Source of the DNA: an uncultured Oscillospiraceae bacterium
GTDB taxonomy: Bacteria > Bacillota > Clostridia > Oscillospirales > Oscillospiraceae
NCBI GenBank assembly: GCA_900754515.1
Contig: CAAEDD010000029.1
Location: forward strand, 1 to 13,638
Reading direction: 5' to 3'
Length of the DNA: 13,638 bases
In this document: positions 1 through 5,483 of the stretch, one piece after another
How positions within the stretch are numbered: the stretch's first letter is position 1
How the letters are laid out: each line of letters opens with the position of its first letter
The notes under the pieces: generated by a model
Seen by the model: the letters and a program-made list of their open reading frames with translations, nothing else
What the model was told of the DNA's origin: nothing
Database searches by the model: none
Made by a program: the position numbers and the translations under genes

Positions 1-921
1 GTCCCCATGGCCAGGGCTTGGTTTATTGCGCTTATTTTCGGCAAACAATTTTTCACGAACCTATTGACTTTGCTTAACTGGTCTATACTATGGGCTCTCG
101 GAACACTGGGTTATCTCGTATATGACCTGTATCTTGCCTACGCTGCAAAGAAAGCTGAGCGTGGATTCATATATGTCAGCAATGAGCAGGTTCAGCGTGC
201 CGCGGAAGAACTGGGTTTGAAGTATCCGGTAAAGGTATCGCCAAGCATAGTCGAGCCGTATTCAGCAGGAATAATCAGGCCGGCAATTTACCTCCCGGAC
301 TGGGATCTGGGCGAGCAGGAGCTAAAGGCCATCCTGAACCATGAATATCAGCACATCCGTTCTTTTGATGCGCTTAAAAAGCTGGTGTTTTTACTGCTGG
401 AGGCACTGTTCTGGTGGAACCCCATTTCTCATATTTTCAGGCAGGAGCTTAACCAGCTGTTGGAAATCCAATGCGATTACAAGATGACAGCCGGCAAGAG
501 CGAAAAGTCCAGGCTTCAATATGCGGAGGCTCTGCTTTCCGTCATGAGAAGAGTGACGGGCAGCAGGAAAGGTTGTCTGTGTTCCTGTTCACTCACCAAC
601 AGCGCCAAAAATATGAAGCAGAGATTTGAACTGATACTGGAAACCGGGAATTCAAAAGTCAGATATACAAAAATCATTCTTTACATAGCTCTGATATCCG
701 TTTTTGCATTATCGTTTTTTATCATTGCCCAGCCTTATTATGCGCCTCCGATGTCAAGTATAGATGGGGTGTGCATCATTGATAAGGATAACTCGTTTAT
801 TCTGAAGGCTGGTGATGAATATATTCTCTATTGTAATGGTGAAAGAATCTCCTCAATTGGAAAGGAAACCCTTTCAGATCAGGTAATGAAGGAACTCCCT
901 ATTTACTATAAAACTGACTAA
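1..921 (+). CDS. BlaR1-like M56 family membrane metallopeptidase, 5' end cut by window edge
   Basis: Membrane zinc peptidase of the BlaR1/MecR1 (M56) type; known members cleave a partner repressor or other protein after sensing a signal. The zinc motif HEYQH lies at residues 112-116 counted from the ATG at base 7, followed by E-I-Q-C-D at 153-157, the usual site of the third zinc ligand. A hydrophobic stretch sits at about 20-45 and another at 222-242. After the second comes only about 60 extracytoplasmic residues, far too short for the penicillin-binding sensor of true BlaR1. The frame is open to the first base (GTC CCC before the ATG), and family members normally have more N-terminal membrane helices, so the gene probably starts upstream. 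It is 19 bases from a small secreted peptide gene. A BlaI-like repressor gene, the usual partner, could lie upstream but is not visible. The family call is firm; the substrate is unknown. Confidence 0.85.
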   Translation, partial: VPMARAWFIALIFGKQFFTNLLTLLNWSILWALGTLGYLVYDLYLAYAAKKAERGFIYVSNEQVQRAAEELGLKYPVKVSPSIVEPYSAGIIRPAIYLPDWDLGEQELKAILNHEYQHIRSFDALKKLVFLLLEALFWWNPISHIFRQELNQLLEIQCDYKMTAGKSEKSRLQYAEALLSVMRRVTGSRKGCLCSCSLTNSAKNMKQRFELILETGNSKVRYTKIILYIALISVFALSFFIIAQPYYAPPMSSIDGVCIIDKDNSFILKAGDEYILYCNGERISSIGKETLSDQVMKELPIYYKTD

Positions 922-940
922 ATTTAAGGAGGAAAAGCTA

Positions 941-1180
941 ATGAAGAAAATTATCTCACTAGTACTTACACTTATTTTGTTCTGCTCTGTTTTACCAGTT
1001 GCTTATGCGGAAGTGGCAGAGACACCTGCTCAGATAATGGAACCTTCTGACTCTGCAACGCCACGTGCAGAGCAAACAGAATGGATCTATAGGTACAACA
1101 GCGAGTTGGGAATTTATGAAAAACGCCTGTGGTCATACACATATGGAGTGTGGCTTACAGACTGGCTTCCCTGTGACTGA
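941..1180 (+). CDS. Small secreted aromatic-rich peptide, function unknown
   Basis: A 79-residue protein with a clear Sec signal peptide: M-K-K, a hydrophobic core at about 4-20, and an A-Y-A cleavage site after residue 23. The mature part begins with a Pro/Ser/Thr/Glu-rich linker (about 24-46). It ends in a strongly aromatic segment with Trp at 48, 64, 71 and 75 and Tyr at 50, 52, 59, 66 and 68, with a Cys at 78 just before the end. The segment around residues 62-76 (RLWSYTYGVWLTDW) reads like a deliberate motif. The ribosome site AAGGAGG is 8 bases before the ATG, and the gene sits 19 bases after the M56 peptidase gene, so the two are probably co-transcribed. I do not recognise a named family. 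It could be a cell-wall-associated peptide, a signal, or a ligand or substrate of the peptidase; these roles are inference. Confidence 0.8.
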   Translation: MKKIISLVLTLILFCSVLPVAYAEVAETPAQIMEPSDSATPRAEQTEWIYRYNSELGIYEKRLWSYTYGVWLTDWLPCD

Positions 1181-1244
1181 TTAATCGCTGCAAAATCCTG
1201 ATAAATTTAAGCAGTCTTACCGTCAAAGCAAGTTACTTAAACAT

Positions 1245-1278
1245 GGAGAGCCTGCGCTGATTACAGCGCAGGCTCTCC
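1245..1278 (+). terminator. Perfect 15-bp hairpin downstream of the secreted-peptide gene
   Basis: GGAGAGCCTGCGCTG (1245-1259) pairs perfectly with 1264-1278 around the four-base loop ATTA. It lies 64 bases after the stop of the small peptide gene and is probably where that transcript ends. The following bases (CTGCAATTTTCC) give only a weak T-run, so it is not a textbook intrinsic terminator and could instead be an RNA-stabilising 3' structure. Confidence 0.6.
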
Positions 1279-1358
1279 CTGCAATTTTCCCGTTGGGTAT
1301 CCCGTATTATAATTCTCCTCTGCCGTTTGATAAAAGGCTGATTCCGTACAGTCAGTAT

Positions 1359-1401
1359 AAAAAGATAAGGGCTCCCGTGGACAAGCATCACGGGGGCCCT
1401 T
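1359..1401 (-). terminator. Intrinsic terminator of the XRE regulator gene, possibly bidirectional
   Basis: Bases 1367-1379 and 1389-1401 form a 13-bp stem with a 9-base loop. There is one imperfect pair, G-U when read on the plus strand and a C/A mismatch on the minus strand. On the minus strand the stem is followed by ATCTTTTT (1366 down to 1359), a good T-tract, so it fits the end of the XRE transcript arriving from 1459. On the plus strand the T-run after the stem is weak, so it may also serve as a back-up stop for the peptide operon. Confidence 0.7.
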
Positions 1402-1458
1402 CTTGTCATGGTTTTTCGGATGTTTTATTTTTTCTGTCCGGTAATCCCCTCAGGATTT

Positions 1459-2550
1459 TCATGTTTCTGCGTTCAGTTTCTCCATTGCCCTTATAAAGGC
1501 AGGCTGATCCAAGAGTTCCCTCACCTGCTCATCCTCCATAAACTTTTCCTTTATAAAGCCCAGAGTCTCCCTGGAGGTGGCTTTCATTCCTTCATTCGTT
1601 TTAATTTCCAGTCCAGGGGCAAAGAAATCCGCATCAGGCCGGACTGCCGGGCCGGTGATCTTCTCCACATATGCCTCGAAGCATTCCGCCGCCTTGGCCT
1701 TCTCTCCACGGCGCAGCCAGGGCTCTATCATCAGTACCTGGCTCACATCCATAAATCCGAAGGTCCTGGCCAGCAGGCCGTAGGCTGCGGCGGCCTTCTC
1801 ACAGCGCTCCAGACTCCCCTCCAGCTCCGGCAGCACCAAAGTTGTCAAATAGCTCAGCACATGAACAAGAGAGCTATACAAACTGCGCTGAGTGATTTTC
1901 AGGGCCTCCCCGGTTTTCCCCTGCTTCAGGTAGAGCTGTACCCATATACTCACCGGGTCCCCGGTGTGCTCCGGCAGCTCCTTCAACAATTCTTCTGCTC
2001 TGTCCAGCTCCCCATTCAGGATGGCAATGCTCGCCAGCTGCATGGTGCTCTCCTGCCAGTAAGGGCTGCTTCCTGAACGGCGGAGTTCCTCCATCAAAGC
2101 GGCTTTACGCGCTCGCCAAGCCTGGCGTTTTTCATCTCCGGCCCCAGGGAAAAACACTGCAAAGCTGTCATAGCTCAGAGCAGCATTGAGTTTCAGGACG
2201 TCACAGTTTGGGTAGCGGCGCAGCAGCTCAGTAAGCTGAGCCTCTGCGGCGGCAACACGCTCCTCTGCCGCACCCTCCCCGATGAGCAGGTCAAAGACGC
2301 TTTTTATCTGCTCTTTTACCTCTTCGTCGGACAGGCTCTCATGAAAACTCAGAAGAGTATCCACATTTGTATTCAAAGCTCTGGCCAGTGGACAGAGCAT
2401 AGTTATGTCCGGATAAGAGCTGCCGGTCTCCCACTTGCTAACTGCCGGGGCAGACACACCCAGCATATCCGCCAGCTGCTCCTGGGTCAGTCCTTTTGCC
2501 TTGCGCAAAGCGGCGATGCTGCCGCCTATCTTATTCTGAGTAAAATCCAT
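1459..2550 (-). CDS. XRE-family transcriptional regulator with long helical (TPR-like) C-terminal region
   Basis: A 363-residue DNA-binding regulator. The N-terminal helix-turn-helix spans about residues 8-66: an L-T-Q-E-Q-L-A-D-M-L segment, the recognition region around V-S-A-P-A-V-S-K-W-E, then Y-P-D-I-T and N-V-D-T-L-L. This is the standard Cro/C1-type domain. From about residue 75 to the end the protein is almost all amphipathic helix, with pairs resembling TPR units (for example around A-E-E-L-L-K-E-L and G-E-A-L-K-I). That suggests a peptide- or protein-sensing domain, but the repeat assignment is by eye. The start at 2550 is chosen because GGAGG lies 7 bases upstream and the protein then opens at the helix-turn-helix; a 32-residue upstream extension has no ribosome site and covers the promoter. 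It is divergent from the lysR gene and convergent with the M56/peptide pair. Its targets are unknown. Confidence 0.88.
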   Translation of the reverse strand: MDFTQNKIGGSIAALRKAKGLTQEQLADMLGVSAPAVSKWETGSSYPDITMLCPLARALNTNVDTLLSFHESLSDEEVKEQIKSVFDLLIGEGAAEERVAAAEAQLTELLRRYPNCDVLKLNAALSYDSFAVFFPGAGDEKRQAWRARKAALMEELRRSGSSPYWQESTMQLASIAILNGELDRAEELLKELPEHTGDPVSIWVQLYLKQGKTGEALKITQRSLYSSLVHVLSYLTTLVLPELEGSLERCEKAAAAYGLLARTFGFMDVSQVLMIEPWLRRGEKAKAAECFEAYVEKITGPAVRPDADFFAPGLEIKTNEGMKATSRETLGFIKEKFMEDEQVRELLDQPAFIRAMEKLNAET

Positions 2551-2595
2551 GTTTCTACCTCCGGTCCATATTCTTCCCAGCGCCGGTCTGATATA

Positions 2596-2624
2596 ATTGT
2601 AACGCCTGGCCCGGTTCGGCGCAA
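2596..2624 (-). promoter_or_regulatory. Candidate sigma-A promoter for the XRE gene
   Basis: Read on the minus strand, TTGCGC (2624-2619) and TACAAT (2601-2596) are separated by 17 bases and lie about 45 bases upstream of the chosen start. The -10 matches well and the -35 only in its first three bases. Identified by eye. Confidence 0.5.
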
Positions 2625-2706
2625 GAGAGGCATTTTCAAGAGCCACGCAGATTTTCTTAACCAGCGGTTAAGTCCGCGCCTCCGGCCTGTTCCCGCACCC
2701 TTTGCC

Positions 2707-2735
2707 TTGATAGGCAGGGCCTTATCTGGTAAAAT
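2707..2735 (+). promoter_or_regulatory. Sigma-A promoter for the lysR gene
   Basis: TTGATA (2707-2712) and TAAAAT (2730-2735) are separated by exactly 17 bases, with a TGG extended -10 (TGn) just before the second hexamer. It lies about 50 bases upstream of the lysR start. It is divergent from the XRE promoter, with roughly 80 bases between the two elements, so either regulator could act on both genes. Confidence 0.65.
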
Positions 2736-2784
2736 ATTCTCAAATAAACCAGGGCCCGGTGGAGCAAAGGAGAGATAAAGCAAA

Positions 2785-3663
2785 ATGGAACTTCGTGTAC
2801 TGAGATATTTTTTGACGGTAGCCAGAGAGGAAAATATCACACGTGCAGCCCGGCTGCTGCACCTGACCCAGCCCACCCTGTCCCGTCAGATAATGCAGCT
2901 GGAGGATGAGCTGGGAGTCAAACTATTCCACCGGGGCAGATACAGCATAACCCTGACTGAGGAGGGGCTGCTGCTCAAGCGCCGGGCCCAGGAGCTTCTG
3001 TCTCTCAGCGACAAGACGATGCGTGAACTCAGCCACCGGGACGACACCCTGTCGGGGGAGATATGCATCGGCTGCGGAGAGACCAGGAACATGACGTTGC
3101 TGGCAAAGCAAATGGCGGATTTCAGAAGGGAAAATCCCCTTGTCCATTTCAGCATTTACAGCGCCAATGCCGACGACATCAAGGAGCGAATGGAGAGCGG
3201 CAGTCTGGACATGGGGCTGCTGATGGAGCCGGTGGACATAGGAAAATACGAATTTATCCGCATGCCCTGGAAGGAGAAATGGGGAGCCCTTTTGCCCAGG
3301 GATTCCGTTCCGGCTCAAAAAAACGCTCTTGCTCCGGAAGACCTGCTGGATCTTCCCCTGCTGCTCCCCCGCAGAGATACGGTGAAAGACCAGCTGGCCG
3401 GTTGGTTCGGGGAAGGCTTTGAGCGTCTGCAAGTATCCGCCGACTATAATCTCATTCTCAACGCAGCTGCCATGGTCCGGGAGGGAATGGGAGCCGCACT
3501 GTGCTTCGATTTGGGAAACGTCTATGAACAGCTGATTTTCGTCCCCCTGTCCCCGCCGGTGGAGACGGGCGCGGTGCTGGCATGGAAGAAAAACCAGATA
3601 CTCCCAAGAGCCTCTTCCCGGTTTATACAGTTTTTCAGAAATGCTTTACAAGCATTATATTAA
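2785..3663 (+). CDS. LysR-family transcriptional regulator
   Basis: A 292-residue regulator of normal LysR length. The winged helix-turn-helix occupies residues 1-60, with the family signature A-A-R-L-L-H-L-T-Q-P-T-L-S-R-Q-I at about 21-36 and L-G-V-K-L-F-H-R-G at 43-51. A coiled linker helix follows. The co-inducer-binding domain runs from about 88 to the end (opening I-C-I-G-C-G-E). An AAAGGAG ribosome site lies 12 bases before the ATG. LysR regulators usually control an adjacent gene set and their own expression. Here the flavodoxin and CMD-cupin genes directly downstream on the same strand are the obvious targets. The gene is also divergent from an XRE regulator gene. The inducer cannot be told from the sequence. 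Confidence 0.93.
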   Translation: MELRVLRYFLTVAREENITRAARLLHLTQPTLSRQIMQLEDELGVKLFHRGRYSITLTEEGLLLKRRAQELLSLSDKTMRELSHRDDTLSGEICIGCGETRNMTLLAKQMADFRRENPLVHFSIYSANADDIKERMESGSLDMGLLMEPVDIGKYEFIRMPWKEKWGALLPRDSVPAQKNALAPEDLLDLPLLLPRRDTVKDQLAGWFGEGFERLQVSADYNLILNAAAMVREGMGAALCFDLGNVYEQLIFVPLSPPVETGAVLAWKKNQILPRASSRFIQFFRNALQALY

Positions 3664-3796
3664 ATATAATATAGGTATTGGACATTTTATATTTGTGGGG
3701 TTAAAATATTTTTGCAAGGATCGGAGCAGCCCTTTCTCCGGGTAGTCCCGTGATTGCAATTCTATGGAAAATTCAAAACAGGGAGATACATTATTA
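3664..3796 (+). promoter_or_regulatory. Gap between lysR and flavodoxin gene with promoter and inverted-repeat candidates
   Basis: TTGGAC (3678-3683) and TAAAAT (3702-3707) with an 18-base spacer form a plausible promoter for the flavodoxin/cupin pair. An exact 8-base inverted repeat, AAATATAA (3662-3669) and TTATATTT (3687-3694), brackets the -35 element. A+T-rich dyads with a T-N11-A core are typical LysR sites, so this could be the operator. It overlaps the lysR stop codon, is A+T-rich, and could be chance or a weak end-of-transcript hairpin. Confidence 0.4.
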
Positions 3797-4276
3797 ATGA
3801 GCAAGATTCTTGTAGCATATTTCAGCCCCGGCGGAACCACCGCCGCTGCAGCTAAGGCTCTGGCCCAGGCGGCAGGAGCAGATCTGTATGAGATACGTCC
3901 GGAGGTGCCCTACACCCGGCCGGACCTGGACTGGACAGATAAAAACTCCCGCAGCAGCCGGGAAATGGGAAACATGAACAGCCGCCCCGCCCTGGCAGAC
4001 AGGAACGCGGATATAGCCGGACACAACATCATTTTCTTGGGCTTTCCCATCTGGTGGTATGTGGCTCCCACCATCATCAACAGCTTTCTGGAGAGCTATG
4101 ACTTTTCCGGCAAGAGGGTAATCCTGTTTGCCACCTCCGGCGGCAGCGGTTTCGGCAAGGCTGCAGCAGGGCTCAGAGTTTCCGTATCTCCGGATACCCG
4201 GATAGAGGAAGGCACCATGCTCAACGGCAGGCCCACAGCCGCCCGGCTGAAGACCTGGCTGGAAAAGGTGCTCTAA
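3797..4276 (+). CDS. Flavodoxin-like FMN protein
   Basis: A 159-residue protein of the small flavodoxin type, expected to bind FMN and act in the cytoplasm as an electron carrier or quinone/redox enzyme. The first strand K-I-L-V-A-Y-F-S leads into the phosphate-binding loop S-P-G-G-T-T (residues 10-15). The loop F-L-G-F-P-I-W-W-Y-V-A-P (80-91) is the usual isoalloxazine-contacting segment of this family, and F-A-T-S-G-G-S-G-F-G (111-120) is the next conserved loop. The ATG at 3797 is preferred because the fold begins immediately and GGGAG lies 11 bases before it; an ATG at 3764 would add 11 residues with no ribosome site. It lies 17 bases before the CMD-cupin gene, so the two are probably one operon under the upstream LysR regulator. 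The partner and substrate are unknown. Confidence 0.88.
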   Translation: MSKILVAYFSPGGTTAAAAKALAQAAGADLYEIRPEVPYTRPDLDWTDKNSRSSREMGNMNSRPALADRNADIAGHNIIFLGFPIWWYVAPTIINSFLESYDFSGKRVILFATSGGSGFGKAAAGLRVSVSPDTRIEEGTMLNGRPTAARLKTWLEKVL

Positions 4277-4293
4277 AGGAGGCGGAAGCTAAA

Positions 4294-5049
4294 ATGGAAA
4301 AAATAGTACAGACTGCGGGTCGGGCTGCCCTGGGAAACTTTGCCCCGGATTTCGCCCACTACAACGACGACATACTCTTTGGTGAGAACTGGAACAACCG
4401 GGATCTTGACCACAAGACCCGCTGCATGCTCACTGTCACCGCCCTTATGGCCTCCGGAGTGACGGACTCGTCTCTCAAATACCATCTTGAAAACGCCCGG
4501 AAAGCCGGCGTCACAAGGGCGGAGATAGCCGCCCTTATAACCCACGTGGCTTTCTACGCAGGCTGGCCCAAGGGCTGGGCCGTTTTCAACATGGCCAAGG
4601 AGGTTTGGCCAATGGAGGAGACGGCAGAAGATGCAAAGGCCCGCCACGAGGCTTCCATGCTCTTCCCCATAGGCCAGCCAAATGACGCCTATGCCAAGTA
4701 TTTTATCGGTCAGAGCTATCTCTCCCCGGTCTCCACCGGGCAGATAGGCATTTTCAACGTGAGCTTTGAACCGGGCTGTCGGAACAACTGGCATATCCAT
4801 CAGGCCAGCCGCGGAGGCGGCCAGATACTCATCTGCGTTGGCGGACGGGGCTATTACCAGGAATGGGGCAAAGAGGCCGTGGAGATGAGAGGCGGCGACT
4901 GCATAAACATCCCGGCAGGGGTAAAGCACTGGCACGGGGCCGCACCGGACAGCTGGTTCAGCCACCTGGCCATCGAGGTGCCCGGGGAAGATCTCAGCAC
5001 CCAGTGGCTGGAGCCTGTGGACGACAGCCAATATAAGCTGCTGAAATAA
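4294..5049 (+). CDS. Carboxymuconolactone decarboxylase-like / cupin fusion protein
   Basis: A 251-residue two-domain cytoplasmic protein. Residues about 10-110 form a carboxymuconolactone decarboxylase-like helical domain: L-D-H-K-T-R at 38-43, H64 in K-Y-H-L-E-N-A, G-V-T-R-A-E-I at 72-78 and the typical Y-A-G-W-P at 88-92. It lacks the C-x-x-C of AhpD peroxidase relatives, so a peroxidase role is unlikely. Residues about 145-230 form a cupin barrel: H167-x-H169 in motif 1 and P-A-G-V-K-H (207-212) in motif 2 supply metal ligands. The usual motif 1 glutamate is replaced by Q177. An AAAGGAGG site lies 11 bases before the ATG. Genes of this architecture commonly sit next to LysR and flavodoxin genes in Firmicutes, as here, but the substrate is not established to my knowledge. 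The gene ends in a clear terminator. Confidence 0.9.
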   Translation: MEKIVQTAGRAALGNFAPDFAHYNDDILFGENWNNRDLDHKTRCMLTVTALMASGVTDSSLKYHLENARKAGVTRAEIAALITHVAFYAGWPKGWAVFNMAKEVWPMEETAEDAKARHEASMLFPIGQPNDAYAKYFIGQSYLSPVSTGQIGIFNVSFEPGCRNNWHIHQASRGGGQILICVGGRGYYQEWGKEAVEMRGGDCINIPAGVKHWHGAAPDSWFSHLAIEVPGEDLSTQWLEPVDDSQYKLLK

Positions 5050-5061
5050 GTTTATAATTAT

Positions 5062-5097
5062 AAAGGGCATGGGAATCAACCCATGCCCTTTCTTTTT
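5062..5097 (+). terminator. Intrinsic terminator of the flavodoxin/CMD-cupin operon, probably bidirectional
   Basis: AAAGGGCATGGG (5062-5073) pairs perfectly with 5080-5091 around a 6-base loop, giving a 12-bp stem. A C and five T residues (5093-5097) follow. It begins 12 bases after the CMD-cupin stop. The convergent spoIIE-linked gene ends at 5106; on its strand the same stem is followed by A+T-rich sequence, so it may stop both transcripts. Confidence 0.9.
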
Positions 5098-5105
5098 ACT
5101 TTTCC

Positions 5106-5483
5106 TTATATCACCCCTCCCAGCCAAAGTGCAAATATTGCCGCTGCCGCACCCAGAGCAAAAACTGACATGGCGGTGGGGAATACCGGACGCACCGGGG
5201 CGGCAGGTGTGGCTTCCTCTACATAATCTCTGGCGGCGTCCCGTGCCTGTTTCAGCAGCTCCTGGCTGCTTACGCCGGGAGTCTGGAAATAGTCATCCCT
5301 GAGGATGAACATGGCCTGGGTAAAAATCGGGTCCGGGGGCTGCACTACTATTACGCGGCGCATATTGCCCCGCACTACAGGCAGACGCTCCCGGTGCCGC
5401 CGTCCCCGCCGGCTTAGGCGGCTTCCCCAAAGGTACAGGGCGGACTGTACATCCAGCAGCCTGTCCCTTAACCTGTATCTCAT
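5106..5483 (-). CDS. Small tail-anchored membrane protein coupled to spoIIE, function unknown
   Basis: A 125-residue protein read after spoIIE. Its ATG overlaps the spoIIE stop (ATGA, 5483-5480), and GGAGG sits 7 bases before the ATG inside the spoIIE end, so translation is probably coupled. There are three parts: an Arg-rich N-terminus (about 13 Arg in the first 43 residues); a soluble middle with R-R-V-I-V-V-Q-P-P-D (42-51) and the helical S-S-Q-E-L-L-K-Q-A-R-D-A-A-R-D-Y (72-87); and a Pro/Ala linker followed by one hydrophobic helix at about 103-123, ending almost at the C-terminus. The last part suggests tail anchoring in the membrane. An internal ATG (residue 41) would give an 85-residue protein lacking the basic tail, but its ribosome site is weaker. 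I do not recognise a named family. Co-expression with spoIIE hints at a sporulation role; this is inference. Confidence 0.75.
   Translation of the reverse strand: MRYRLRDRLLDVQSALYLWGSRLSRRGRRHRERLPVVRGNMRRVIVVQPPDPIFTQAMFILRDDYFQTPGVSSQELLKQARDAARDYVEEATPAAPVRPVFPTAMSVFALGAAAAIFALWLGGVI

Larger units (their letters stand above)
1181..1458. other. Intergenic region between convergent genes, no gene seen
   Basis: This gap separates the secreted-peptide gene from the convergent XRE regulator gene. It holds two strong hairpins (annotated separately) and A+T-rich spacer. Short open frames cross it in both directions, but none has a ribosome site or a recognisable product. A TATAAT hexamer at about 1306-1311 has no convincing -35 partner. 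Confidence 0.6.

Noticed and set aside
941..1009. Lipoprotein signal in the small secreted peptide (Cys at residue 15)
   Set aside because: The residues before the Cys (I-L-F) do not fit a lipobox, and the Cys lies within the hydrophobic core. An ordinary A-Y-A signal peptidase site follows at residue 23.
1408..2076. Plus-strand open frame of 222 codons
   Set aside because: It is antisense to the XRE regulator gene and low in recognisable protein features (Cys/Pro/His-rich), with no ribosome site.
2551..2646. 32-residue N-terminal extension of the XRE regulator
   Set aside because: It would cover the -10 promoter candidate, has no ribosome site at its ATG, and adds a basic stretch before a helix-turn-helix that normally opens the protein. 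The internal ATG at 2550 has GGAGG at good spacing.
2526..2876. Minus-strand open frame of 116 codons across the divergent promoter gap
   Set aside because: It overlaps the start of both flanking regulator genes and their promoters, and its product shows no protein-like pattern.
4273..5127. Open frame of 284 codons on the minus strand opposite the CMD-cupin gene
   Set aside because: It is antisense to a gene with clear domains, has no recognisable motif, and runs through the terminator hairpin at 5062-5097.
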